DNA of 64,000 bases from Aquimarina pacifica (GCF_000520955.1 NZ_JACC01000003.1:62001-126000); one strand, 5' to 3'. Counted from the first letter of the stretch, positions 18,036 through 27,747 are shown. Notes: generated from the letters alone by a model not told the origin. Translations and numbers: made by a program.

Positions 18036-18725
18036 TTGAAATACAGCATAAGTATAGTAGCAGTAATAATTCTTTTAATTTTGGGTTGTGGTAAAAAAAA
18101 TACCTCACCAGACTCCAAGAATATTGTAAAATCTGAAAAAGAAAGCAGGGTAGAATATTTACCTTTTTTTAAAGATCCTTCATTTACACCACATTGGTTA
18201 GTGCCTAAAAGTAAGGAGGTTGCAGAGTTTCATAAGATACCAGATTTTACTTTAATAAATCAAAATGGTGATACGTTAACTCAAAAATCATTTGATGGAA
18301 AAATATATATAACGGATTTCTTTTTTACCACTTGTCCAGGTATATGCCCTAAAATGACAGACAATATGTCTATTCTGCAAAAAGAGTTTATTGATGATCA
18401 GGATATTCTATTACTATCTCACTCCGTTACGCCCGGTATTGATTCTGTGTCTGTGCTAAAGGAATATGCATCTTACAGAGATATTCAAGATGATAAATGG
18501 CATTTGGTAACTGGTAAACGAGAAGAAATATATTCTCTCGGACGAAATTATTACTTTGTAGAAGAAGATCTTGGAGTAGAGAAGGATACGAATGATTTCT
18601 TACATACTGAGAATTTTTTGTTAATTGATAAGAATAAGCACATTAGAGGAATTTATAACGGACTTAATAAGACTTCTATTAATCAATTAATTGCAGACGT
18701 TAAAACGCTAAAAAAAGAGGGATAA
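18036..18725 (+). CDS. SCO1/SenC family copper chaperone lipoprotein (TTG start)
   Basis: This 229-residue thioredoxin-fold protein has a lipoprotein signal (Cys18). The copper site is complete: Cys100 and Cys104 in TTCPGICPKM and His190 in DFLHTEN. SCO proteins load copper into cytochrome oxidase or act as periplasmic thiol/copper factors. The start is TTG, six bases after the preceding stop; no in-frame ATG lies between, and the signal peptide begins right at the TTG. Its place between two YHYH genes is the best clue that those proteins deal with copper or redox metals. Confidence 0.9.
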   Translation: MKYSISIVAVIILLILGCGKKNTSPDSKNIVKSEKESRVEYLPFFKDPSFTPHWLVPKSKEVAEFHKIPDFTLINQNGDTLTQKSFDGKIYITDFFFTTCPGICPKMTDNMSILQKEFIDDQDILLLSHSVTPGIDSVSVLKEYASYRDIQDDKWHLVTGKREEIYSLGRNYYFVEEDLGVEKDTNDFLHTENFLLIDKNKHIRGIYNGLNKTSINQLIADVKTLKKEG

Positions 18726-18825
18726 AGTATAGATATACTTCATCAAAGAATTAGTTAATTGAGTCACGAATATTGTGTTCTTAAGTTTAACTATTTACTA
18801 CTAGTATTTCTTCATTTATCCCCAA

Positions 18826-18876
18826 TTCGTTTACCGAATATTCTTCACTATTCGTTTAAAACCTATTATCGTTTAC
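18826..18876. repeat. Triple TTCGTTTA-like motif upstream of second YHYH gene
   Basis: TTCGTTTA occurs at 18826-18833 and 18851-18858, and ATCGTTTA at 18868-18875. The spacing is 25 and 17 bases, so this is not a regular array, but it lies in the 259-base spacer before the gene at 18985 and might be a regulator site, for example of the LytTR protein encoded nearby. Confidence 0.3.
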
Positions 18877-18984
18877 TTAAACACTAAATTTTCAAATATT
18901 AATTTGACTTTATTGGAGTTATTTTTATATGGTAAATGTAAAAATTTAACATTTTACGTAATAAATCTTAAAACCTAATTAATT

Positions 18985-20271
18985 ATGAAAAAAGTAACAT
19001 TGTATTCGATTGCGTTAAAACATCGTATTCGAAATTTGAAAACAGAATTAATAGTATTGCTAGTACTATCATTTATTTTGACCAATTGCTCGAATGAAGA
19101 TTTTGAAGAACAGGGTACTGCGAATCTAGATTCAAAGGCAACATATACACCAGAACGTCATGAAGATCTGGTAGGGCAAACGCTTAGAATAGAGAATGCA
19201 GGATCAGGCTTGTGGGCTAGAATAAGCGGGTCAAGTAATTATTCTGATTTACAAGTAGCAAATCAATCACATACATGGAGTTGGACTAAATGGATTATCG
19301 AAGAGGTTGAAGTCGATGGAGCGTATTACTATCGCTTCAAAAATGAATCAAACAGTAAAAGGTTTCGTCCTTATAGCGCTACAAACACTTCTGTCTATAT
19401 GGCTCCTAGTGGATGGACAGGATCATGGACTCAATGGATGATTGTTAGTCAAGGAAACAATGAGTTCTTAATAGTTAATCGAGCTACCAATACAATATTA
19501 AGTGCAAGTACTAATACGGATTATACTTCTGCACAACACGTTTCTCAAACCGATGGAGAGGCTACCTTATGGTCTTTTAGAGATATGGATGGTAATTTAT
19601 ATGAAGAAGAAGAGGAGGAGCCGGGATTACATGCCGCATTTGCAGAATTTGATGAAGACGAAACTGATATTTATTTAGATGGAGATAATGTAGTTATAGA
19701 AACTACAGGATACCCAAATCATACTAGTTATTACTGGGGAGAGGGGCATGAATTATATTTAGACGAAGATATAGGAGCTAATGCAACACCTAGTACAATC
19801 CCTGGGCGTGATGCATCAGCAATACTTACAGTATCGGCGGATCCTCAATTAGCAACGTCAAGTACGAGTACTCAATTGGGAACCATTGGTATATCTGTAA
19901 GTGGTGCAGCCATTTTTAATGATCAAGAAGGTAATGGCCCCTTAAATACAGGAGTTGCCAGAGGGTTAGACTATTCTGGAGGACATATTGGTCCATCAGT
20001 GTATCACTATCATCTTGAACCCAAGGCTTTTACCGATGATGATGAGAACTTAGTAGGTGTTCTAGCAGATGGATTTTTTATCTATGGTAGAAAATGTAAT
20101 TCAACAGGAACATATCCTACGGATCTTGATGTATCAGGAGGACACACTCATACAACACAACATAGTGATGGACCAGAATATCATTATCATATAAAAAATG
20201 AATTATACCTTGATCAGTACTACCTCATTTTTGCAGGAGATTATCAAGGGACTCCAAGCAATGTTATGTAA
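18985..20271 (+). CDS. YHYH-domain lipoprotein (copy 2) with ricin-like N-terminal module
   Basis: This 428-residue lipoprotein has its signal ending at Cys35. Residues about 55-205 form a Trp-rich, repeated beta module resembling a ricin-type trefoil; the phrase MAPSGWTGSW recurs as MQPTGWSGTY in the secreted lyase at 29436, so it is probably a carbohydrate- or surface-binding unit. An acidic Glu linker follows. Residues about 213-428 are the YHYH domain, nearly identical to that of the protein at 16555. The gene stands after a 259-base spacer and so may have its own promoter, and it ends at a strong terminator (20302). Function unknown; an exported metal-binding role is inferred. Confidence 0.85.
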   Translation: MKKVTLYSIALKHRIRNLKTELIVLLVLSFILTNCSNEDFEEQGTANLDSKATYTPERHEDLVGQTLRIENAGSGLWARISGSSNYSDLQVANQSHTWSWTKWIIEEVEVDGAYYYRFKNESNSKRFRPYSATNTSVYMAPSGWTGSWTQWMIVSQGNNEFLIVNRATNTILSASTNTDYTSAQHVSQTDGEATLWSFRDMDGNLYEEEEEEPGLHAAFAEFDEDETDIYLDGDNVVIETTGYPNHTSYYWGEGHELYLDEDIGANATPSTIPGRDASAILTVSADPQLATSSTSTQLGTIGISVSGAAIFNDQEGNGPLNTGVARGLDYSGGHIGPSVYHYHLEPKAFTDDDENLVGVLADGFFIYGRKCNSTGTYPTDLDVSGGHTHTTQHSDGPEYHYHIKNELYLDQYYLIFAGDYQGTPSNVM

Positions 20272-20301
20272 AGGTTATAATTTTTGTGATTTATAATTTA
20301 C

Positions 20302-20336
20302 AAGCCCAAATTATTTATATAATTTGGGCTTTTTTG
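20302..20336 (+). terminator. Rho-independent terminator after YHYH copy 2
   Basis: A perfect 13-base stem (20302-20314 with 20319-20331) with a 4-base loop is followed by a T run. Confidence 0.88.
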
Positions 20337-20413
20337 TTGATTAATAGATTCTTATGTTTTGTTATTGTCCAAAATGGAGTATTTATAGGATTATGGAGGT
20401 TTTAATAATTAAT

Positions 20414-20444
20414 TTGGTACATTTAACTTCTGGCATTATATTTG
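20414..20444 (+). promoter_or_regulatory. Promoter of cold-shock gene
   Basis: TTG at 20414-20416, 20 bases of spacing and an exact TATATTTG box at 20437-20444 match the Bacteroidota housekeeping promoter. The expected leader to the ATG at 20479 is about 28 bases. Confidence 0.7.
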
Positions 20445-20478
20445 AAACTAGTAAAGTAATTATTAAATTTTTATAACA

Positions 20479-20670
20479 ATGAATAAAGGAACAGTAAAAT
20501 TCTTCAATGACGCTAAAGGTTTTGGTTTTATAGTTGAAGAAGGTTCAAGTAAAGAGCATTTTGTACACATCTCAGGATTAATTGATGAAATTCGTGAAGG
20601 TGATGAGGTCGAATTTGATCTTAAAGAAGGTAAAAAAGGATTAAACGCAGTAAACGTAAAAGTTATCTAA
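20479..20670 (+). CDS. Cold-shock protein (CspA family)
   Basis: This 63-residue protein is a single cold-shock domain with both RNA-binding motifs: KGFGFI (RNP1-like, 14-19) and HFVHIS (RNP2-like, 27-32). It binds single-stranded RNA and DNA as an RNA chaperone. It is a monocistronic unit, with its own promoter and a strong terminator 30 bases after the stop. Confidence 0.93.
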   Translation: MNKGTVKFFNDAKGFGFIVEEGSSKEHFVHISGLIDEIREGDEVEFDLKEGKKGLNAVNVKVI

Positions 20671-20699
20671 TATATATATTTAAAAATTTTATACCTGAG

Positions 20700-20736
20700 A
20701 TCCCGCATAATGATAAATTATGCGGGATTTTTTTTG
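20700..20736 (+). terminator. Rho-independent terminator after cold-shock gene
   Basis: A 12-base perfect stem (20700-20711 with 20717-20728, ATCCCGCATAAT) and a short loop are followed by eight T residues. Confidence 0.9.
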
Positions 20737-20935
20737 GAATTACCCTATAATTGTCCAGTTTTAAGCAAATTAATATATTATTTGGATGTTTATTTTTTTT
20801 AAAAAATGGTTTTATAATGAGTAATAACGAAGCAAAATGGTTCTTTTTGAAAAGATTTTTGTTTTTTAATGATAAAAATTTTCCAAAAACCCCTGAAAGG
20901 CAGTAATTTTACATCCCTTTAAAAAAGTAAAGATT

Positions 20936-22486
20936 ATGTCGGAGATTACTATTCAATCAGAAGAAAAAACAGGAAAGGATTTATATAGCTATCAAAAAGG
21001 AGCTATAAACAAAATTTTTAAGAGCTTCGAGGATGCTCCTGCAGATTATCACTTACTATATCAATTACCAACAGGAGGTGGTAAGACAGTTATATTTTCT
21101 GAAATAGTTAGACAATACCTGAAACACCACAAGAAAAAAGTATTAGTACTTACACATCGTATTGAATTGTGTAAACAAACTTCTAAAATGCTCACTGGCT
21201 TTGGTGTTATTAATAAGGTTGTTGATAGCAAAGCCAATCTAGAGGATCAAAATGAATATAGCTGCTTCGTAGCTATGGTCGAAACATTAAACAATAGATT
21301 AAACGAAAATAAGTTAGATATTTCAGATATCGGTTTAGTGATTATTGATGAAGCACATTATAATTCTTTCACTAAATTATTTAAGTTTTTTGACAAGTCT
21401 TTCATTTTAGGTGTTACTGCAACTCCATTGAGTTCTAATATGAAATTGCCTATGAAGGATAATTATGATGACCTCATTGTAGGAGAGTCTATAGAATCCT
21501 TAATCCAAAATGAGTTTTTGGCAAGAGCAGAAGTGTTTGCCTATAATATGGGATTAACTTCATTAGAAGTAGGCTCTAATGGTGATTATACAGTAAAATC
21601 ATCAGAAGACCTTTATACCAATAGTGATATGCTTAGTAAACTGCTAGAAGCATATAAGAAGCATTCTTTAGGAAAGAAAACCTTAATTTTTAATAATGGT
21701 ATTAATACTTCTTTGCATGTGTATGAGTCGTTTAGAGCAGCGGGATATCAAATAGCTCACCTTGATAATACAGCTACTAAAAACCAAAGACGTCAAATAT
21801 TAAAATGGTTTAAAGAAACCCCCAATGCTATTTTGACTTCTGTAAGTATATTAACTACCGGGTTTGATGAACCTACCGTAGATACCATTATCTTAAATAG
21901 GGCTACTAAGTCCTTAACATTATATTATCAGATGATTGGTCGTGGTTCTCGAATTCTTAAAAATAAATCTAAGTTTTCCGTAATAGATTTAGGAAATAAT
22001 CATCATCGTTTTGGACCTTGGGGAGCAGACTTAGACTGGCAAAAAATATTTAATTCTCCTAATTATTATATGGATAAGCTCTTGAGCGATGAAGAGCTCG
22101 AAGGGAAGTTTAAACATGAAATGCCAGAAGAATTGAGAGCAGAGTTTGCGAATTCTGAAGAGGTGTATTTTGATATTAAAGAAACGTATATTGATTCTGT
22201 AAAAAAGGGAGAGTCTTCTAAGGTGGTTTTAGAAAGATCTATAATTCAACATGCAAAAATTTGTATCGAGAATAGCGAGGATATTTATGATGCTCTCGGT
22301 TTAGCAAAAATGCTAGGTGGAGATATTGATAATCGAATTCAAAGTTATGCGAAGTGTATAAGTAAAAGCACACATAACTTTTTGACTTGGCTAAAAGATG
22401 ATTACAAGAAAAAATTGAATGCCTATCTCCGTGATAATTTTGATACAGTATTTGAAGAGATTCATGGAAGACCACCAGAGGAGTAG
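20936..22486 (+). CDS. DEAD/DEAH-box helicase (superfamily 2)
   Basis: This 516-residue protein shows an SF2 helicase core: Walker A PTGGGKT (45-51), DEAH (138-141), TATP motif III (161-164), and motif VI QMIGRGSR (332-339). The arrangement is that of the RAD25/UvrB-like ResIII group often annotated as DEAD/DEAH box helicase. Beyond residue 400 is a family-specific helical tail without a recognised domain. The substrate (DNA or RNA) is unknown. No restriction or defence gene lies next to it, so a housekeeping role is more likely than a defence role. It converges with an RluA-type gene across a shared terminator. Confidence 0.9.
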   Translation: MSEITIQSEEKTGKDLYSYQKGAINKIFKSFEDAPADYHLLYQLPTGGGKTVIFSEIVRQYLKHHKKKVLVLTHRIELCKQTSKMLTGFGVINKVVDSKANLEDQNEYSCFVAMVETLNNRLNENKLDISDIGLVIIDEAHYNSFTKLFKFFDKSFILGVTATPLSSNMKLPMKDNYDDLIVGESIESLIQNEFLARAEVFAYNMGLTSLEVGSNGDYTVKSSEDLYTNSDMLSKLLEAYKKHSLGKKTLIFNNGINTSLHVYESFRAAGYQIAHLDNTATKNQRRQILKWFKETPNAILTSVSILTTGFDEPTVDTIILNRATKSLTLYYQMIGRGSRILKNKSKFSVIDLGNNHHRFGPWGADLDWQKIFNSPNYYMDKLLSDEELEGKFKHEMPEELRAEFANSEEVYFDIKETYIDSVKKGESSKVVLERSIIQHAKICIENSEDIYDALGLAKMLGGDIDNRIQSYAKCISKSTHNFLTWLKDDYKKKLNAYLRDNFDTVFEEIHGRPPEE

Positions 22487-22561
22487 TAAACCAAGAGTAT
22501 GATATTGACGTAGTAATTATTTTATAAGTGATTCAGGGTAATATCAATCATATATAATTTA

Positions 22562-22593
22562 CAAAAGCTTTGCATTAATATGCAAGGCTTTTT
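22562..22593. terminator. Bidirectional terminator between convergent genes
   Basis: The hairpin AAAAGCTTTGCAT / ATGCAAGGCTTTT with one mismatch and a TAAT loop has A and T runs on either side, so it can serve both the helicase and the pseudouridine synthase genes. Confidence 0.65.
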
Positions 22594-23287
22594 AGTTACA
22601 AGCATCCCACACCGGATCCGAAGGTGTAGGGGCAGTGATGTATAATGGTTCTTTTTTTACAGGATGTACAAAGGTTAATTTTCTTGCATGAAGATGTATA
22701 CTACCGTTTTTATTACCTCTGTCTGCGCCGTATTTTAGATCTCCTTTGATAACAGAGCCTATACTCGAAAGTTGAGAGCGTATCTGATGGTGTCGTCCTG
22801 TATGAAGGTCAATCTCTAGGAGAGAATATCTGTTGAGTTTCTTAATTAGTCTATATTCTAAAATAGCTTTTTTACTGTCAGGAACTTCATTTTTATTAGC
22901 ATACGATTTATTTTGTTTGGGATTTCTTTTTAACCAATGAATAAGGGTATCTGTGTTTTTGGGAGGTTGGTTTTTTACGATTGCCCAATATGTCTTTTTT
23001 GCTTCTTTATTAGCAAACAATAAATTAAGCCGTGTTAATGCCTTACTGGTTCTTGCAAACACGACGATACCACTTGTGGGGCGATCTAGACGATGTACTA
23101 CTCCTAGATATACCTTGCCAGGTTTATTGTATTTTTCTGCAATATATTCTTTAACAATCTCACTAAGAGGTTTATCTCCAGTTTTATCACCTTGTACAAT
23201 ATCACCTGGGCGTTTATTGATTATGATGATATGATTATCTTCATATAATACTTGTAAATTATTTTTGTTTGAAACTGTTTTGCACAT
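22592..23287 (-). CDS. RluA-family RNA pseudouridine synthase
   Basis: This 231-residue single-domain synthase has catalytic Asp68 in the motif VHRLDRPTSG (64-73) and the conserved LHTGRHHQIR block near 167-176. It converts specific uridines in rRNA or tRNA to pseudouridine. There is no N-terminal S4 domain, so it is not a canonical RluC or RluD; the size fits the small RluA-like group common in Bacteroidota. The target cannot be deduced. The gene is followed on the same strand, after 104 bases upstream, by panB; flavobacteria commonly keep these two together. Confidence 0.92.
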   Translation of the reverse strand: MCKTVSNKNNLQVLYEDNHIIIINKRPGDIVQGDKTGDKPLSEIVKEYIAEKYNKPGKVYLGVVHRLDRPTSGIVVFARTSKALTRLNLLFANKEAKKTYWAIVKNQPPKNTDTLIHWLKRNPKQNKSYANKNEVPDSKKAILEYRLIKKLNRYSLLEIDLHTGRHHQIRSQLSSIGSVIKGDLKYGADRGNKNGSIHLHARKLTFVHPVKKEPLYITAPTPSDPVWDACN

Positions 23288-23391
23288 TATTGCTGCGCTT
23301 TCGAATTTAGATTAGTAATCGATTTTTCATGTTGTTTATTCTCAATTTGTTCAATATAACAACAGAATTTTATAAACAATATTTTTATAAA

Positions 23392-24210
23392 TTAATATTG
23401 CTCATTTTCATTCGGAAAATCAAGGGCTTTTACATCTTTTACATACTTTTCGAAAGCATTCGTCATATCAGTATATAGGTCCAAATAGCGACGTAAGAAT
23501 CTAGGGTTAAATTCGTGAGTCATACCTAACATGTCATGAGTTACCAAAACCTGACCATCAACACCATTTCCGGCTCCTATACCAATAATAGGAATTGCAA
23601 GACTTTCTGCAACTTCTTGAGCAAGTTTTGCAGGAACTTTTTCTAACACAATGGCAAAACATCCTGCTTTTTGCAACATGAGAGCGTCTTCCTTTAATTT
23701 TTCTGCTTCTTCTTGTTCTTTAGCACGAACTGTATATGTTCCGAATTTATATATAGATTGAGGAGTTAGCCCTAGATGTCCCATAACAGGGATTCCTGCA
23801 TTAAGAATTCTTTTAATTGATTCTTTTACTTCTTTTCCTCCTTCAAGCTTTACAGAATGACCACCAGATTCTTTCATTATACGAATTGCCGATCGTAATG
23901 CTTCTTTAGGATCACTTTGATAGCTTCCGAAAGGTAAATCAACCACAACCAATGCTCTTTCTATCGCTCTAATTACAGATGAGGCATGATAAATCATTTG
24001 GTCCAAAGTTATAGGAAGTGTAGTTTCATGACCAGCCATTACATTCGAAGCAGAATCACCTACAAGGATAACATCTACTCCTGCGCCATCTACGATTTTG
24101 GCCATAGTATAATCATAAGCAGTTAGCATAGAGATCTTTTCTTTGTTAGCTTTCATCTCAACTAGAGATTTTACGGTAACTCGCTTATAATCTTTTTTTG
24201 CAGTAGACAT
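23392..24210 (-). CDS. panB: 3-methyl-2-oxobutanoate hydroxymethyltransferase
   Basis: This 272-residue cytosolic enzyme adds a hydroxymethyl group from methylene-tetrahydrofolate to 2-oxoisovalerate, making ketopantoate for pantothenate and coenzyme A. It has the family blocks [17 protein letters not shown] (about 43-59), VVDLPFGSY, the GHSVKLEGG strand with catalytic-region Lys and Glu, and [14 protein letters not shown]. The length is normal for PanB. It lies directly upstream of the RluA-type gene on the same strand. Its start region faces the divergent gene at 24508. Confidence 0.95.
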   Translation of the reverse strand: MSTAKKDYKRVTVKSLVEMKANKEKISMLTAYDYTMAKIVDGAGVDVILVGDSASNVMAGHETTLPITLDQMIYHASSVIRAIERALVVVDLPFGSYQSDPKEALRSAIRIMKESGGHSVKLEGGKEVKESIKRILNAGIPVMGHLGLTPQSIYKFGTYTVRAKEQEEAEKLKEDALMLQKAGCFAIVLEKVPAKLAQEVAESLAIPIIGIGAGNGVDGQVLVTHDMLGMTHEFNPRFLRRYLDLYTDMTNAFEKYVKDVKALDFPNENEQY

Positions 24211-24507
24211 CTTAATGTTGTTTTTAAAGGTTTGTAAAAGTAATGATTTACAAATATGCTAACAAGCGTAATTGATTTTACTATGTATACTCTTTAGGAT
24301 ATTTACTTAATTTTAATTAAAAAATTAATTTCAGCCTTTTTTAAAAAAACATATTATTTTTTGAATCATAGTTTTTCTCTTCTTGATTAGACAGTATAAA
24401 GGACTAGGGTTAATCGATTCTCTAATTACTTCGTGTTCTTATAGAGAATGAAGAAAAGAATTTAATTTTGATCTATATATATCTTATTTTTATACATAAA
24501 AAATAGT

Positions 24508-24987
24508 ATGTATAAGCTCTTATTATTTGTAATGCTACTTTTCTGTAGTAGTGTTTTCTCACAAAAGGAAACTTCTAAAAATGAAATAGATCGATATAAA
24601 AGAGAAGTAAAAGAAACTATTCTTGATTTTTTTGAGGGATTTCATTCTGGTGATACTTCGAAACTAAACAAAGTAATGAGTCCGCAACTAGTTTTACAGA
24701 CCATTATAAGAGATAAAGATAGTTTGGTAAAAGTAAGAAGTACCAGTGCAGATAAACTTATAAAAGCTATTGCCAATAAGCCTTCTGATCAAAAATGGGA
24801 AGAAAAGCTATTGTCATTTACTATTTCTGCTAATAAAGATATAGCCAATGCATGGACACCCTATGAGTTTTATTTAAACAATAGTTTTAGTCATTGCGGG
24901 GTTAATATTTTTCAATTATACAATGATGGGAAAGGATGGAAAATTATAGCATTGGCAGATACACGACATAAACAAAATTGCGACTAA
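24508..24987 (+). CDS. Secreted NTF2-like / lumazine-binding-like protein
   Basis: This 159-residue protein has a cleavable signal peptide (residues 1-18, ending SSVFSQ). The mature part begins with a helix containing ILDFFEGFHSGDTSKLNKVM, the usual opening of NTF2-like (SnoaL/DUF4440/lumazine-binding 2) cone-shaped domains, and ends with strand patterns FQLYNDGKGWKIIALADT typical of the same fold. The family binds small molecules or acts as a scaffold; no catalytic residues are identifiable. It is divergent from panB and stands alone before a decayed region. Confidence 0.8.
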   Translation: MYKLLLFVMLLFCSSVFSQKETSKNEIDRYKREVKETILDFFEGFHSGDTSKLNKVMSPQLVLQTIIRDKDSLVKVRSTSADKLIKAIANKPSDQKWEEKLLSFTISANKDIANAWTPYEFYLNNSFSHCGVNIFQLYNDGKGWKIIALADTRHKQNCD

Positions 24988-25109
24988 TGTAATTGTGTAC
25001 TTATTAGGAACCCTATGATTACAAATAAAGGAAAAGGACACTTTTGATTATTGATATGCAAAGGGTCTTTTACGACAAAAACACCTTGTTTTGATTCTGG
25101 TTGAGTAAT

Positions 25110-25275
25110 CAAAAGAATAAATATATGGGCACAAGATTTTAGAGAAAAGGAGTTTCCTCTTAAGTTTTATCCAGCAGGATAGAACAGAAACCGGTGAGTT
25201 TAATCATTACACCAAAGACTGTGAAATATTAGATCAAATAAATGTTGAACCTGATGATGTCTTTCATTATTAAGT
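25110..25275 (+). pseudogene. Decayed coding remnant 1
   Basis: Frame A (about 25110-25180) reads RINIWAQDFREKEFPLKF and then YPAG before a stop. One base off, frame B continues (about 25177-25273) with DRTETGEFNHYTKDCEILD and a natural stop after VFHY. The coding-like composition on both sides of a single-base shift suggests a frameshifted remnant. The family is not recognised. Confidence 0.4.
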
Positions 25276-25298
25276 ATGTAAAAGACATTTTTTATAAT

Positions 25299-25517
25299 TC
25301 TTTATTACAATCCGAATACATAAATAGAGAAATAGATTCACTTGTTATTATAGGTTGTATCATTAACTTTTGTGTTGGTGCTTCGAGACAATTTGCTTTG
25401 TCAAAATATTATAATTGAGGGAGTATAAATATAATTACTGCCATAGGAATGATCGAGGGCGTTGTTTTTGACAGATTTTGTGAGAACTGGTTTGGGGCTG
25501 AAATTTATATATTATGA
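25299..25517 (+). pseudogene. Decayed coding remnant 2 with in-frame stop
   Basis: A 73-codon frame is interrupted once by TGA at 25416-25418. Before it comes a hydrophobic stretch (SLVIIGCIINFCVGASR); after it GMIEGVVFDRFCENWFG. The upstream part lacks a start codon. It looks like the end of a degraded gene for a membrane-associated protein; no family is recognised. Confidence 0.35.
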
Positions 25518-25521
25518 TCTA

Positions 25522-25536
25522 ATGACATCCTGTCAT
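25522..25536. promoter_or_regulatory. Palindrome upstream of dnaK
   Basis: ATGACA-TCC-TGTCAT is a perfect 6-base inverted repeat with a 3-base spacer, 80 bases before the dnaK start. A heat-shock regulator site is plausible from the position; it does not match the CIRCE element (TTAGCACTC type). Confidence 0.4.
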
Positions 25537-25615
25537 ATTGATGCTAATGGCATAATGATTGACATAAGAGAACTAAAATTAGTTAAGAACACTTATATAA
25601 TAATTAAATATAAAG

Positions 25616-27532
25616 ATGAGTAAAATAATAGGAATAGACTTAGGGACCACCAACTCTTGTGTTTCTGTAATGGAAGGTAATGAGCCTGTAGTAATCCCTA
25701 ATGCCGAAGGTAAAAGAACAACTCCTTCTGTGATTGCATTTGTAGAAGGAGGAGAAATTAAAGTTGGAGATCCTGCAAAACGTCAGGCTGTTACGAATCC
25801 GACAAAAACAATTTCGTCTATTAAAAGATTTATGGGAAATAAATTCTCAGAATCTGCGAAAGAAGCAAAGAGAGCTGCTTATAAAGTAGTAAAAGGAGAT
25901 AATGATACACCACGTGTAGATATAGATGGACGTTTATATACACCGCAGGAATTATCTGCTATGACACTTCAAAAAATGAAGAAAACGGCAGAAGATTACT
26001 TAGGTCAGGATGTAAGTAGAGCCGTAATTACTGTACCAGCATATTTTAATGATGCGCAACGTCAAGCGACTAAAGAGGCAGGAGAAATTGCAGGTCTTAA
26101 AGTTGAGCGTATTATCAATGAGCCTACAGCTGCGGCATTGGCATATGGTCTTGATAAGAAAGGTACAGACCAAAAAATTGTAGTGTTTGATTTTGGAGGA
26201 GGTACTCATGATGTATCAATTCTAGAATTAGGAGATGGTGTATTTGAAGTATTATCTACAGACGGTGATACACACTTAGGAGGAGATGATGTAGATCAAA
26301 AAATTATAGATTGGTTGGCAGAAGAGTTTAAAGCCGATGAGAATATGGATCTTCGTGAAGACCCTATGGCATTACAACGTCTTAAAGAAGCTGCTGAAAA
26401 AGCTAAAATAGAATTATCATCTTCTGCTCAAACAGAAATTAATTTACCATATGTTACTGCTACTGCTAGCGGGCCTAAGCACTTGGTAAGAACTTTATCA
26501 AAAGCTAAGTTTGATCAATTGATAGACGATTTAGTAAAACGTACTGTTGAACCTTGTCGTACAGCGCTTAAAGCAGCAGGATTGTCAACAAGTGATATTG
26601 ATGAAATTATATTAGTAGGTGGTTCTACACGTATTCCTGCAGTACAGGAAGCTGTAGAGAAGTTTTTTGGAAAAGCACCAAGTAAAGGAGTGAATCCTGA
26701 TGAAGTTGTAGCTGTAGGAGCTGCTATACAAGGAGGCGTTCTAACAGGAGATGTAAAAGATGTATTGTTATTAGATGTTACTCCACTTTCTTTAGGTATT
26801 GAAACAATGGGTAATGTAATGACTAAGCTTATCGAGGCAAACACTACCATTCCTACCAAAAAATCACAAGTATTCTCAACAGCGGCAGATAATCAGCCAT
26901 CAGTAGAGATCCATGTATTGCAAGGAGAGCGTCCTATGGCGGCAGATAATAAAACAATAGGTCGTTTTCATTTAGATGGTATTCCACCAGCACAAAGAGG
27001 AACTCCGCAAATCGAAGTTACTTTTGATATCGATGCTAATGGTATTATTAAGGTTTCTGCAACCGACAAAGCAACTAACAAATCTCAGGATATTCGTATC
27101 GAAGCTTCTTCAGGATTAACAGAAGAAGAAATAGAGAAAATGAAGCAAGAAGCTGAAGCAAATGCAGATGCTGATAAGGCAGCAAAAGAAACTGCAGATA
27201 AGCTAAATGAAGCTGATGGAATGATCTTTCAGACAGAAAAACAGCTTGCAGAATTCGGAGATAAAATATCTGAGGATAAGAAAAAGCCAGTAGAGGAAGC
27301 TTTAGAAGAATTAAAGAAAGCTTATGAAACCAAAGACCTTGCTGTAATTCAACCAGCTCTTGATAAGATCAATGAAGCATGGAAAGTCGCAAGTGAAGAA
27401 ATGTATAAAGCACAAGCCGAAGCACAACAGAATGGACAACCTGATCCTACAGGTGGAGCAGGTCAGTCTTCTGGAGACGATGGAGCAGAAGGAAGTGATG
27501 TAGAAGATGTTGATTTTGAAGAAGTAAAATAA
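25616..27532 (+). CDS. dnaK: Chaperone protein DnaK (Hsp70)
   Basis: This 638-residue Hsp70 has a nucleotide-binding domain (1-380) with phosphate loops [12 protein letters not shown] (5-16), [12 protein letters not shown] and the adenosine motif [12 protein letters not shown]. The interdomain linker is [17 protein letters not shown]. The substrate-binding beta domain and helical lid follow, and the protein ends in a Gly/Asp/Glu-rich tail finishing EEVK, the usual EEVD-like end. It refolds and protects proteins with DnaJ and GrpE, which are not in this window. The gene has its own terminator (27561). Confidence 0.98.
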   Translation: MSKIIGIDLGTTNSCVSVMEGNEPVVIPNAEGKRTTPSVIAFVEGGEIKVGDPAKRQAVTNPTKTISSIKRFMGNKFSESAKEAKRAAYKVVKGDNDTPRVDIDGRLYTPQELSAMTLQKMKKTAEDYLGQDVSRAVITVPAYFNDAQRQATKEAGEIAGLKVERIINEPTAAALAYGLDKKGTDQKIVVFDFGGGTHDVSILELGDGVFEVLSTDGDTHLGGDDVDQKIIDWLAEEFKADENMDLREDPMALQRLKEAAEKAKIELSSSAQTEINLPYVTATASGPKHLVRTLSKAKFDQLIDDLVKRTVEPCRTALKAAGLSTSDIDEIILVGGSTRIPAVQEAVEKFFGKAPSKGVNPDEVVAVGAAIQGGVLTGDVKDVLLLDVTPLSLGIETMGNVMTKLIEANTTIPTKKSQVFSTAADNQPSVEIHVLQGERPMAADNKTIGRFHLDGIPPAQRGTPQIEVTFDIDANGIIKVSATDKATNKSQDIRIEASSGLTEEEIEKMKQEAEANADADKAAKETADKLNEADGMIFQTEKQLAEFGDKISEDKKKPVEEALEELKKAYETKDLAVIQPALDKINEAWKVASEEMYKAQAEAQQNGQPDPTGGAGQSSGDDGAEGSDVEDVDFEEVK

Positions 27533-27560
27533 ATTCTTTTACAACATAAATTATGGATAA

Positions 27561-27590
27561 AAATGCACGGCTTTTGCCGTGCATTTTTTT
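27561..27590 (+). terminator. Rho-independent terminator after dnaK
   Basis: The stem AAATGCACGGC / GCCGTGCATTT around a TTTT loop is followed by a T run. Confidence 0.9.
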
Positions 27591-27747
27591 TAACTTTTAT
27601 TAACAGGAATAAAAAGAATTTGTTTTAAATTTAACTCATATTTAAGATACCCAATTTGAAGTAATTAATTTTTACACCAAATCTATTACTTGTATGTAGT
27701 GATCAAATTGATCAGGGGAAACTACATCATAGTGATAGCAAGCACTA

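Noticed and set aside
20936-22486. Helicase as a defence-system component
   Set aside because: There are no adjacent nuclease, methylase or other conflict genes; the neighbours are housekeeping genes.
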